DNA of 64,000 nt from Ehrlichia chaffeensis str. Arkansas (GTDB taxonomy: Bacteria; Pseudomonadota; Alphaproteobacteria; Rickettsiales; Anaplasmataceae): assembly GCF_000013145.1 (NCBI RefSeq), contig NC_007799.1:434001-498000 (forward strand), written 5' to 3'. Below are positions 17,794 to 27,234 of the stretch, piece after piece. Every line of letters starts with the position of its first letter. Positions within the stretch are counted from its first letter, which is position 1. The notes beneath the pieces are model-generated. The model saw nothing but the letters and a program-made list of their open reading frames with translations. It made no database searches and was not told where the DNA came from. Both the position numbers and the translations under genes were made by a program.

Positions 17794-19383
17794 ATGACTG
17801 AGTATCTTGCTAACCGCTTCTCTATTATATCTTTTATACCTAAATTAGCTTTTTTAGTATTTGTTGTATTAGAGCTCCTGTTATACGATACAAGGACTGA
17901 AACATATAATTATAGTCTAATATTATTTTTTGTATTTTCTTTTATTATTGTTCTAATTTTTTTATATATTTGGAATATAAAGAAGCATGAGACGATTTTA
18001 TATCTTTTATATTATTTAAGTAGTATAGCAGCTATTTCTTCAGGAAATTTATTGTCTTTAGTTATATCATTTGAATTTATGGCATTGAGTGCTCTAATGA
18101 TAGTTGCTGTAAACTCTTTTGGAGCTAATAAAAATTCAGTGATACATTATTCATGTATTCATTTTTTGTCTGGTGTACTGTTACTTATTGGGGCATCTGG
18201 TGGGTTTTTAGGGATAATTAATGGTGAGTATTATTATAAATTATTTTTTTTAATAGGTTTATTGATCAATTGTGCTTGCTTTCCTTTATCTTCTTGGGTG
18301 ACAGATGCTTATTCTGCAGCATTGAATAATGGTATTTTGATCTTATCTGTGTTTACTACTAAAGTTTCAGCATATGTATTATTGTTCTTTTTTCAAGGAG
18401 AAAAAATATTACTGTTTTTAGGTATAGCGACGTCTGTTTATGGCATAATTTTTTCAATGTTGGAAAATAATATTAAACGTTTACTTTGCTATAATTTAGT
18501 TGGACAAATGGGGTTGGTTATCACTGCGATAGGGTTTTCTTATAATGATGGTGTTGATATTTATGGTATAATCGTTTTACAGATAGTCCTGTCTATAATT
18601 TATCAAACTTTATTATTTATGGTTGCTATTTCTGTGATAAATAGTACTCAAAAATTTAATCTTAGTGAAATTGGTGGGTTATTCAATAAAATGCCAGTAG
18701 AGGCAGTATGTTCTGCAATTGCTATATTTACTATGGGAGCTTTACCTGGTACTGGTGGTTTTGTTTCTAAGTTTCTAATTACACATAATATAAACAATGT
18801 AGATCTTGCAAGTGTGTTGATGGGTAAATTGTTCTTGATATGTAGTATATTGTTATTTGTGAGTGTTGGAATAAAATTTTTTTGGTATGCATTTATATCT
18901 AAAGCTATAGAAAGTCCTATTGTTAGAAAGGTTTGTGCAGCATCTAAGTTATCGATGTTGATATTAACATTAGTTTGTACGTTTTTTGGAGTATTTGGAA
19001 GTTACTATTTGTTTCATGATCTAGATAGTGAAAAGCTAAGTAGTATTGTGTTGCAGTGTGGATTAATATTTGGAAGTATATTATTCTTTATCTGTTTTCA
19101 TCCAGTTTTTAAAGGGAGAGTTAATTTTACTATGGACATTGATTGGGTCTATAGGGTATTGTTTATGAGTGTAATACTGTTTATCAATAATTTTTTGTTA
19201 TGCATTTATAATATTCTTATTACAATGTTAAACAATGTATTAAGTACAAGAATATTATTGTATTTTAAAGATGGTAGGAAAATTTTAGGTATATCAAGTA
19301 TTGATCCTTTAGGATTTACTATAATATTTGGTATGTTATTTATTATTATTATGGTCGTTGTATATTTATGTTTGAGTCTTTAA
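17794..19383 (+). CDS. mrpD: Mrp-type Na+/H+ antiporter subunit D (NuoM/NuoN-like)
   Basis: A 529-residue polytopic protein with about 14 hydrophobic segments, of the proton-translocating family shared by MrpD and NuoL/M/N. FEFMALSALMIVAVN carries the conserved glutamate of helix 5. SSWVTDAYSAALNNGILILSVFTTKVSAYVL is the core motif with the lysine on the proton path. LLCYNLVGQMGLVITAIGF and MGALPGTGGFVSKFLI follow. Proximity to the MrpF-G-B-C genes suggests MrpD rather than a complex I subunit. It is separated from them by rne, dnaK and two smaller loci. Its end overlaps ffh by 16 bp. Confidence 0.85.
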   Translation: MTEYLANRFSIISFIPKLAFLVFVVLELLLYDTRTETYNYSLILFFVFSFIIVLIFLYIWNIKKHETILYLLYYLSSIAAISSGNLLSLVISFEFMALSALMIVAVNSFGANKNSVIHYSCIHFLSGVLLLIGASGGFLGIINGEYYYKLFFLIGLLINCACFPLSSWVTDAYSAALNNGILILSVFTTKVSAYVLLFFFQGEKILLFLGIATSVYGIIFSMLENNIKRLLCYNLVGQMGLVITAIGFSYNDGVDIYGIIVLQIVLSIIYQTLLFMVAISVINSTQKFNLSEIGGLFNKMPVEAVCSAIAIFTMGALPGTGGFVSKFLITHNINNVDLASVLMGKLFLICSILLFVSVGIKFFWYAFISKAIESPIVRKVCAASKLSMLILTLVCTFFGVFGSYYLFHDLDSEKLSSIVLQCGLIFGSILFFICFHPVFKGRVNFTMDIDWVYRVLFMSVILFINNFLLCIYNILITMLNNVLSTRILLYFKDGRKILGISSIDPLGFTIIFGMLFIIIMVVVYLCLSL

Positions 19384-20714
19384 CTAGTAGTTTAACTAAT
19401 GTAATCCAAAAGATGCAGAGTAAGCATGTTATTTCTTCTGAGGATTTTGATGCTGCGATGGAAGAAGTAAAAGTTGCTTTGCTTGAAGCAGATGTTTCTT
19501 TAGCTGTAGTTAAGGATTTTATTAGTAATGTAAAAGAGAAAATAGTTGGTGGCACTACTGTAAAAGGTGTATTGCCAACGCAGATGATAATAAAAAAGAT
19601 CCAGGATTGTTTAATTGAAGTATTAGGATCTGAAAAGTGTGAATTAGATATTTCTAAGCCTTTGTCTGTGATTATGATGGTAGGGCTTCAAGGTGTTGGT
19701 AAAACTACAACTACAGCTAAGTTAGCGTTAAAACTTAAAAATAAAAAAAAGGAAGTAGTAATGGCATCGTTGGATGTGTATCGTCCTGCAGCTCAAAAGC
19801 AATTGGAAATATTAGGCAAACAAATAGATGTTCAAACTTTACCAATTATTGAAAATCAGGCTCCTATTGATATAGTAAAGAGAGCAATGGATAATGCTCA
19901 GCAGGCTAATTGTGATGTTTTAATTTTAGATACAGCAGGAAGGTTGCATGTTGATCAAGTGATGATGGAAGAGTTAAGGGCTATAAAAGATCTTACTTCT
20001 CCTAGTGAGGTAATTTTAGTTGTTGATTCTATGATAGGTCAAGATGCTATAAATGTAGCTAAGTCATTTAATGATAATATAGGGATTACAGGTATTATTT
20101 TAACCCGTATTGATGGTGATTCTAGAGGTGGTGCTGCACTTTCTATGAAAATGTCAGTTGGTAGTCCTATTAAATTCATTGCTAATGGAGAAAAATTAAG
20201 TGATCTAGATGATTTTTATCCAGAAAGAATTGCCAAAAGAATATTAAATATGGGTGATGTTGTATCTCTAGTAGAAAAAGCTACAGAAGCTGTAGGCAAG
20301 CATGCTATAGATGAGATGCAAAAAAAAGCTCAGAAAGGTAAATTTGATTTAAATGATTTAGTACAACAACTGAAGGCGTTAAATAAGCTGGGTGGTATTG
20401 CCAATATTTTAAAATTTATGCCTAATTTTGGTGCTGATGTTAAACGTCAAGTTTCTGGAATTGCAAATGATAGTAGAGTGAAACAGTATATTGCAATTGT
20501 TAATTCTATGACAAAAAAAGAAAGAGAAAATCCTAAAATATTGAATGGTGCACGTAAGGCTAGAATTGCTAAAGGTTCTGGAGTACATGTTAATGTTATT
20601 AATATGCTTATAAAACAATTTAATCAAATGAGTAGCTTGATGAATAAATTTAGTAAAGTTGACTATAGTAAGATTAAAAATACAGACTTCATGAATATGT
20701 TTAACAAAGAATAG
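19368..20714 (+). CDS. ffh: Signal recognition particle protein Ffh (SRP54)
   Basis: GTPase that binds the SRP RNA and delivers nascent inner-membrane proteins to FtsY. The 448 residues show the N domain, then the G domain with GLQGVGKTTTTAKLALKLK, DVYRPAAQKQLE, DTAGRLHVD and TRIDGDSRGGAALSM. A methionine-rich M domain closes the protein (NMLIKQFNQMSSLMNKF). The start codon lies inside the end of mrpD, so the two are likely translated from one message. I found no SRP RNA gene in the window. Confidence 0.97.
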   Translation: MFESLTSSLTNVIQKMQSKHVISSEDFDAAMEEVKVALLEADVSLAVVKDFISNVKEKIVGGTTVKGVLPTQMIIKKIQDCLIEVLGSEKCELDISKPLSVIMMVGLQGVGKTTTTAKLALKLKNKKKEVVMASLDVYRPAAQKQLEILGKQIDVQTLPIIENQAPIDIVKRAMDNAQQANCDVLILDTAGRLHVDQVMMEELRAIKDLTSPSEVILVVDSMIGQDAINVAKSFNDNIGITGIILTRIDGDSRGGAALSMKMSVGSPIKFIANGEKLSDLDDFYPERIAKRILNMGDVVSLVEKATEAVGKHAIDEMQKKAQKGKFDLNDLVQQLKALNKLGGIANILKFMPNFGADVKRQVSGIANDSRVKQYIAIVNSMTKKERENPKILNGARKARIAKGSGVHVNVINMLIKQFNQMSSLMNKFSKVDYSKIKNTDFMNMFNKE

Positions 20715-21261
20715 TTTTTATCAGGTGGTATATATTTATAGAGAAGTATTATCGATATGTGTTTGTAAATTCTAAGTTTTTATATGAAAGCTAAAGTGCA
20801 ATAAAGTTCTGTAGAATAGGGAATTTATAGCATATTACTTTTATTAATGATTTAGAGTATCCTTAGTAAAATAGTTATATATTGTATATAATAATATGAG
20901 TTGTATAGTTTGTGAATTTTTTATATCAGGGATCTATGTGATAAAGAGTCTGTTGTAAGATTGTATAATGGATTTTAGCGAAAATTACTTTCTTTAGTAG
21001 TCTATAAATATTTATATAATTTTATTGTAATGATTGAAGTTAGCCTTTTAAATTGTTAAAAAATTTTATTGCATACTATATGTTTTTGGTGTGTAATGTA
21101 AAAGTTGGTTTTATAATGTTCACTTACGGAATTGGTGTTGTATTAGCCAAAGTTTTACACAGTAGCATTAAGAGTTTCAAGTATATACTGTATAATTTTT
21201 ATGTTTTTTGTAAATGTAGGAATGTACTGTATATTTAATTACTTAGTATTAGCAAGGGAAT
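20715..21261. other. Intergenic region between ffh and era
   Basis: About 550 bp of AT-rich sequence. A 61-codon open frame at 21053-21238 has no ribosome-binding site and no recognisable motif, and I do not call it a gene. No repeat or RNA gene is evident. Confidence 0.5.
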
Positions 21262-22152
21262 ATGGATCATATAAGTAAAAAATGTTCTATGAATGCTATA
21301 GTTGGTACAACTAATGCAGGAAAGTCAACATTAATTAATATGCTAGTAGGACAAAAGGTTGCAGCAGTGACGCCAAAGGTGCAAACTACTAGAGTTAGGA
21401 TGCATGCTGTATTGAATAATGAGAATGTTCAATTGATATTTATAGATACACCAGGTATCTTTTCTCCGAAGACAAAATTAGAAAAGTTTATTGTAAAGCA
21501 TGCTTGGATGTCTCTTAAAGGTATTGAAAATGTAATACTGTTGCTTGATGTAAAAAATTATTTGAATAAGCATATTGAGAAGATTATTAGTAGAATCAAG
21601 CAATCTAATATCAATGCTATCTTAGTAGTGAATAAGATTGATACAGTTCCTACATCTTCAGTTGATAAAGCAATAGAACATATGTATTCACTACATAGTT
21701 TTAGTAAAACTTTTACTATATCAGCATTGCATGATATTGGGTTAAGTCGTTTAGTTGATTATCTATGTGAAATTTCACCTAATGGTCCTTGGTTATATCC
21801 TGAAGATCAGATTAGTGATGCACCATTAAAATTTTTTATGGCTGAAATTACACGGGAAAAGTTATTTTTGTCTTTACACCATGAATTACCTTATTCTTTA
21901 TCTGTAGTGACTGAAGCATTAGAAGAAAAAGAAGATGGAAGTTTAGTTGTTAAGCAGGTAATATATGTAACTAAAGATAGTCATAGGACTATCATTTTAG
22001 GCAAAAAAGGAGAGATGATAAAGAAAATTAGCATGGAATCTAGATCTGATCTTGCAAAGATCCTTGATTTAAAGATACATCTTTTCTTATTTGTAAAAGT
22101 TAGAGAATTTTGGCAAAACCATTTAGATGAATGTGTAGGGTATGTTGAATAG
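21262..22152 (+). CDS. era: GTPase Era
   Basis: Essential GTPase that binds the 3' end of 16S rRNA during small-subunit maturation. The 296 residues include the P-loop [31 protein letters not shown]3 IDTPGIF and G4 VVNKIDTV. The C-terminal KH domain carries [17 protein letters not shown], with the expected GxxG loop, and LFVKVREFW near the end. It overlaps the next gene by 11 bp, an operon arrangement. Confidence 0.97.
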
Positions 22153-22969
22153 TTTATTGGTTTTTGATATAGAAACAATTCCAGATGTGGATGTTTGCCG
22201 TAATCTCCTCAGTGATTTTGATGAGACAGTTGAGTTGAGTGAGAAAAGGGAAGCATTAATAAATTACCATTTAGATATTACTGATGGTAAAAATCCATTT
22301 TTAAGGCAACCTTTTCATAAGGTGGTTGCAATTAGTTTTCTTAAAGCAGATATTAAAAAGATGGGAGAATATGAATCTTTCCATTTGCAAGAAATACGTT
22401 CTGGTGGAAAAATAGATTCTGTCGAAAAAGATTTGCTTAAGGGATTTTTTCAATATGTTTCATCTTTGAGGCCAAGATTTGTGTCTTTTAATGGACGTAC
22501 TTTTGATTTTCCAGTGTTAAAATATAGAGCTATGGTACATGGTATACAAGCAGGGTGTTTGTATAAAATTGGGGATAAGTGGAATAATTATTTTCAACGC
22601 TATAGCATCGACTGGCATTGTGACTTATTAGATTATCTTTCTGATTTTGGTACTTCTGCTAGAATAAAGATGAATGAAGTGTGTTCAGTGTTAAATTTTC
22701 CTGGTAAATTTGGTCTTGATGGGTCAAAGGTTACTGCACTATATGATAGTGGTAAAATATCTGAAATTCGAGATTACTGTGAGACAGATGTAATAAATAC
22801 CTATTTGGTGTATTTGAGAATGATGCATTATCAGGATAGGATTACAACACTAAGCTATAATGATAGTATAAATGACTTATTGTCGTATTTAGATTCCAGT
22901 GGAAGAGAACATTTCAAACAATTTAGAATTGAGTGGGATAAATCTTGTGGTGGAAATTTTTATCTTTAA
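22142..22969 (+). CDS. Predicted 3'-5' exonuclease, PolB-like exonuclease domain
   Basis: A 275-residue protein of the DnaQ-like fold, in the group annotated as predicted 3'-5' exonuclease related to the DNA polymerase B exonuclease domain. Motif I is [11 protein letters not shown], motif II is [18 protein letters not shown] and motif III is [19 protein letters not shown]. These supply the DxE, N..FD and D..D acidic set. No polymerase domain follows. The substrate is unknown; DNA or RNA trimming is inferred from fold only. It begins inside era and so is probably co-expressed with it. Confidence 0.85.
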
Positions 22970-23051
22970 TCATATATAATATATTCAATTAATTAATTTA
23001 TATATTTGCTAGTATATCATTATTGTATTAGTAAGTTTTTTGGAATCCATT

Positions 23052-23570
23052 ATGCGGAATGTAAAATATGTATTATTTTGGTTAGGTTTTATAGTATTAG
23101 TCATGCTATTTAGTGGTACAAAGGATGATATTGGTGGCAATAAATACTTTAATAAATTTTTTCCTAATGCTGCAACTCAAAATAACAAAGTTAATTATGT
23201 TGAAGGAGGAGTTGAATTTTATAGAGCCAAGGATGGCCATTTTTATATAGAAGCTATGATACATGGGATTCCAGTTAATTTTTTAGTTGATACTGGAGCT
23301 ACTGATGTAGTCTTATCAGTGGAAGATGCAAAGAGATTAAAACATCATCTGAAATATCTAAATAAGAAGAAAACTTATCATACTGCTAATGGTACAGTAA
23401 AGGCTTTGTATGTGGAAATATCTGAGATGCAGGTTGGAAAATTTGTTGTTAATAATGTAAAGGCTAGTGTAAATGTTTCTCCGATGCGTACATCTCTTTT
23501 AGGAATGAGCTTTTTGCAATATTTTCATTTTAATATGAGTGGAGATAAGTTAACATTACATTCTTATTAA
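23052..23570 (+). CDS. Membrane-anchored retropepsin-like aspartic protease (clan AA)
   Basis: A 172-residue protein with one N-terminal transmembrane helix (YVLFWLGFIVLVMLFSG) and a C-terminal retropepsin-like domain. The catalytic loop is FLVDTGATDVVLS, with the active Asp at about residue 80. AYHTANGT-like flap residues and LLGMSFLQYFHF, which fills the second conserved position, follow. A single DTG per chain means it must dimerise, as retroviral proteases do. The closest described relative I know is APRc of Rickettsia, an active retropepsin-type enzyme. I chose the ATG at 23052; an in-frame TTG lies at 23040. Target proteins are unknown. Confidence 0.85.
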   Translation: MRNVKYVLFWLGFIVLVMLFSGTKDDIGGNKYFNKFFPNAATQNNKVNYVEGGVEFYRAKDGHFYIEAMIHGIPVNFLVDTGATDVVLSVEDAKRLKHHLKYLNKKKTYHTANGTVKALYVEISEMQVGKFVVNNVKASVNVSPMRTSLLGMSFLQYFHFNMSGDKLTLHSY

Positions 23571-24143
23571 TCTGTAGTACTTATATAATCGAATGATAAA
23601 TTTTTACGAAAATACTTATTATAAGTATTAAGCAACTGATTGCTTATGGCATGTGATTTTTAGGTTAAGCTGTACTTTATTTACAGATTTAAATAAATGT
23701 TTCTAGTAGTGAATTTTGTAAGGAATGATACAACAAGTAATTTGTCAGTGTCTAACTTGGATTGGTGACTATCTTGAGTTTATCTTAATATTTTTCTAAT
23801 AGGTAAGTTTTGTGTATAGAAGATTCTCGAATGTTAGCAAATATTTACATGGTTATGATACATGATGTTTAGTTGATTATTAATGTGTTTTATTTTTTCA
23901 GATAGGGGGAAATTATTGATCATAATACTACATGAGTATTGATTCTAAATGTATCTGTTCAGTATGTGGAATTAGATAAAAGAATAGCTAACATGTGTAA
24001 CTGTATCTATTGTGTTGTTGATTTTTGGATAATGTTTAAAAATATAAGATTGTTAGTAGTAAGTTTGTAGTTGATAAAAAAGGCTGCTGTGCCTTGTATT
24101 ATGTAGTAATATGTATCTTTATTATTTATCAAGTGTGAAATTT
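23571..24143. other. Intergenic region, protease to aminopeptidase P
   Basis: About 570 bp. It begins with the paired hairpins described separately. Near 24070 a short stem, AAGGC-TGCTGT-GCCTT, is preceded by an A run. Nothing else is supported. Confidence 0.5.
23611..23645 (+). terminator. Two adjacent small hairpins after the clan AA protease gene
   Basis: AATACTTA (23611-23618) pairs with TAAGTATT (23622-23629), and AAGCAA (23630-23635) pairs with TTGCTT (23640-23645). They lie 40 bp after the stop. There is no clean T run immediately after, so a role in ending transcription is only possible. Confidence 0.3.
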
Positions 24144-25868
24144 ATGAAAAATAGGTTAAATCAATTAATTGGTTTAATGGAAGAGTATGAAATTGATGTA
24201 TTGTTATTGCAGAATACGGATGAATATCAGTGTGAGTATGTGCATATTAACAAGCAAAGAATAAGATGGTTGTGTGGTTTTTCTGGCTCAAATGCTACTT
24301 TGATAATATCAAGGGAAGGTAAACAGAATTTTTTTACTGATGGTAGATATACATTACAAGCAACAAGGGAGTTGGACTGTAGTTATTATCAAATACATAA
24401 TGTGTGTGAGTTAACTCCTTGGCAATGGTGTGTAGAAAATTGTCTATCTCATACTGTTGTAGCTTATGAATCTGCATTGTTTACTTTGAGTCAAATAAGA
24501 AAGTATGAAGATTGTGGTATTTTTTTAAAACCAATAGATCAAATTTTGATTGATAAGTTGTGGATTCGTGATTTTGCTATAGAACATGATATAGTACAGC
24601 ATTCTTTAGAATATTCTGGTGTTGAGAGTTATACAAAGTCTTGTGAAGTTGCAAAATATTTGTCTGACAAAGATGCTGCATTAATCACAAATACTGATGT
24701 TATTTCATGGATGTTAAATATACGTAATAAAAAGTTTCTTTATAATCCTTCAGTGTTGTCTAGAGCGATTTTATATAAGGATGGAAGAGTTGATTTATTT
24801 ATTGATGATGTTTACTCAGTAAATGTTAAATATGAGCATCTTAATATATGTTCTTTGAATAATCTATTTAATGTTTTGAAATCTGTAAAATCAGTAGTTG
24901 TAGATGCATCTACTATACCAATGAGTATTTTTCTATCTTTACAACAACAGGATGTATTAGTTAATGATGCAGATTTTTGTCTTTTAATGAAAGCCAGAAA
25001 GAATGATGTTGAAATACAAGGTGCAATTAATGCTCATGTTAGAGATGGAATTTCTATAGTTAATTTATTATACTGGTTAAATATGCAATTGGATAATAAT
25101 CAGAAAATTACAGAGCTGGATGTTGAGTCAAAATTATTAGATTTCAGAAAACAGCAAAGTTTGTTTCAAGGTGAAAGTTTTTCTACAATTTCTGGTTTTC
25201 AAGAAAACGGAGCTGTAATACATTACAGAGCGAATAATGATACAAATAAGTTAATATGTAAGAATGGATTATATTTATTAGATTCTGGTGGTCAATATCT
25301 TGATGGTACAACAGATGTTACGCGTACTGTTGCTATAGGTGAACCTACATCTGAGCAAATTACTAATTTTACGTTAGTTTTAAAAGGTCATATTGCTTTA
25401 GCGATGGCAGTCTTTCCTTTAGGTACTACTGGTGGAATGTTAGATATATTAGCTAGACAGTATTTGTGGAAATCAGGACTTGATTATCAACATGGTACGG
25501 GTCATGGGGTGGGAAGTTTTTTATCAGTTCATGAAGGTCCTTGTGCTATTTCGTACAAGAATGATGTTGTATTGCAGCCAAATATGGTGCTATCAAATGA
25601 GCCAGGATATTATAAAAATGGTGAATATGGAATAAGGATTGAAAATCTGATGTACGTTGAAGAATATATGAATGGCTTTTTAAGATTTAAACAGTTAACA
25701 TGTGTGCCTATAGATTTAAGATTAATAGATGTAGATATGTTAAATCATGAGGAAATCAATTACATAGACCAGTATCATAATTTTGTATATAACACTATTG
25801 CTCCACATGTAAGTGAAGAAGTAAAACATTGGTTATGTCATGCATGTCAGAGTTTAAAAGGTAAGTAG
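24144..25868 (+). CDS. pepP: Xaa-Pro aminopeptidase (aminopeptidase P, M24B)
   Basis: Metallopeptidase that removes an N-terminal residue preceding proline. The 574-residue, three-domain form resembles eukaryotic-type XPNPEP1 more than the 440-residue E. coli PepP. Two creatinase-like N-terminal domains precede the pita-bread catalytic domain. There LLDSGGQYLDGTTDVTRT supplies the two metal aspartates, HGTGHGVGSFLSVHEGP the first metal histidine, and LSNEPGYY and GIRIENLMYV the glutamates. I chose the ATG at 24144; another in-frame start at 24111 would add 11 residues without family support. It may recycle host-derived peptides. Confidence 0.94.
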   Translation: MKNRLNQLIGLMEEYEIDVLLLQNTDEYQCEYVHINKQRIRWLCGFSGSNATLIISREGKQNFFTDGRYTLQATRELDCSYYQIHNVCELTPWQWCVENCLSHTVVAYESALFTLSQIRKYEDCGIFLKPIDQILIDKLWIRDFAIEHDIVQHSLEYSGVESYTKSCEVAKYLSDKDAALITNTDVISWMLNIRNKKFLYNPSVLSRAILYKDGRVDLFIDDVYSVNVKYEHLNICSLNNLFNVLKSVKSVVVDASTIPMSIFLSLQQQDVLVNDADFCLLMKARKNDVEIQGAINAHVRDGISIVNLLYWLNMQLDNNQKITELDVESKLLDFRKQQSLFQGESFSTISGFQENGAVIHYRANNDTNKLICKNGLYLLDSGGQYLDGTTDVTRTVAIGEPTSEQITNFTLVLKGHIALAMAVFPLGTTGGMLDILARQYLWKSGLDYQHGTGHGVGSFLSVHEGPCAISYKNDVVLQPNMVLSNEPGYYKNGEYGIRIENLMYVEEYMNGFLRFKQLTCVPIDLRLIDVDMLNHEEINYIDQYHNFVYNTIAPHVSEEVKHWLCHACQSLKGK

Positions 25869-26238
25869 ATTTGTTTTATAAGCACTTTTTGTATGTTTGA
25901 ATATTTTTGTTTTTTAGGTATATCTAAATCATAACCTTATGTATGAAATAATAGCTGTATTCTATTGTAATATACATATTTTATGATTTGCTGAATATAT
26001 AAAGATCTGTCTTTTTATATAGAGATGATGGTGCTTTTAGTAGGTATGATGCACATTGTTGATATATATAATAATATTTTAATTTAATTATATTGTATAA
26101 TCATATGATAATATAGCTTTTTGTTCTAATTTATATTCTAAAGTAATGTACCAGAGACATTGTTTTATAACTTTCTATAAAAAATATTTCCAGAAAATAA
26201 AAAATGCTTTTTATAGCGTGGTGATTTTTTTAAATGTA
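25869..26238. other. Intergenic region between convergent pepP and hemD
   Basis: About 370 bp of highly AT-rich sequence between two convergent stop codons. No hairpin with a G+C-containing stem and T tail stands out. No ORF or repeat is supported. Confidence 0.5.
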
Positions 26239-26928
26239 CTATGGTATTAATGAAAGCAATGATTTGTTAGTAGGTTGGTCAGATGTTTTTATGGCTTTCC
26301 AACAAGCTTGTTTTGCAGTACTTGCGATTTTATCACTCATAGCGTATATTGTAATGTCTCTTGTTTTGTCTTGAATATTGTGTTTTGCTATTAATTCTAT
26401 AAGTATTTTAGCAGTTCTTGATGAATAAAGTAGTATACCTGATATTTTGTTTTGTAATAAGGCATTATAACAACATTTACTCAAGTATTTTCTGTCTATT
26501 GTATTATATAGTATAATCTCTTGAAAGTTATGGTAATGGTTAAAACTTTTTTTTAAGTTATATGTAACTTCTTTGCCTCTTATGTATAATATATTAGCTC
26601 TGTTGTGGTTTTTTATATAAGATATAACGTTATCAATATTTCCATTGAGTGATTTTACAGATGTAAATCCTAATTCTTGTGCAGTATTCATGGTATTATT
26701 ACCGACAGTAACAATGGGTATATTCCAATTTTTAGTGATCTTGCTCAAAGCGATTATGCTATGCTGGCTTGTAGATATGATTAAATCGAAATCGTTTATA
26801 TTGATTTTAGTTATCAGGTATTTTATTGAAAACAGTGGTTCTATGTAGACATTAAAACCTTGCTTATTAAGATATTCCTTAATTTTGATAGAATCTTTTT
26901 TTGGTCGAGTCACTAATAAAGATTTCAT
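26239..26928 (-). CDS. hemD: Uroporphyrinogen-III synthase
   Basis: Cyclises hydroxymethylbilane to uroporphyrinogen III in heme synthesis. The 229-residue sequence is divergent, as is normal for the family, but keeps the pattern. It opens LLVTRPKKDSIKIKEYLNKQGF, then EPLFSIKYL, with DLIISTSQHSIIALS as the first Rossmann-like half. ANILYIRGKEVTYNLKKSF and GILLYSSRTAKILIEL come later, with a final YAMSDKIASTAKQACWKA. I chose the ATG at 26928 over a start at 26979 that adds 17 residues. Confidence 0.85.
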   Translation of the reverse strand: MKSLLVTRPKKDSIKIKEYLNKQGFNVYIEPLFSIKYLITKININDFDLIISTSQHSIIALSKITKNWNIPIVTVGNNTMNTAQELGFTSVKSLNGNIDNVISYIKNHNRANILYIRGKEVTYNLKKSFNHYHNFQEIILYNTIDRKYLSKCCYNALLQNKISGILLYSSRTAKILIELIAKHNIQDKTRDITIYAMSDKIASTAKQACWKAIKTSDQPTNKSLLSLIP

Positions 26929-27234
26929 AGAATAGATTATGTACTTAATTAAAAAAAATATCTCAGTATGTGTAGACAATCAACTTAATATTTAGTTTAA
27001 GAAATCTATTTAGAAATTTATTGAGTGTAAGTTAATGTATAAATTACAAATATTATGATTAATAATGTGAAAATTTGGCTAATTGTGGTAGTAAGGTGAT
27101 TTGTTCTATAGATCTAGTTTTCATTTTACATTATATTAATTTAGTAGTAGCTTTAACACTTATATTAAGTATATCATTAATTTATTAATAATTATTTGTC
27201 AATAATTTATACTATGTTATAAAAAGATTATTGT
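26929..27234. other. Divergent intergenic region, hemD / exported amidotransferase
   Basis: About 300 bp of AT-rich sequence between divergent starts, so it must contain promoters for both. I cannot place them with confidence and see no other feature. Confidence 0.5.

Noticed and set aside
17794-19383. NADH dehydrogenase subunit M or N
   Set aside because: The family is shared, but nearby MrpF/G/B/C genes make MrpD more likely; no nuo genes are in the window.
21053-21238. Open frame of 61 codons before era
   Set aside because: AT-rich chance frame without ribosome-binding site or recognisable sequence.
24066-24090. Hairpin AAGGC-TGCTGT-GCCTT, T-tailed on the minus strand
   Set aside because: No minus-strand gene ends here, and the stem is only 5 bp.
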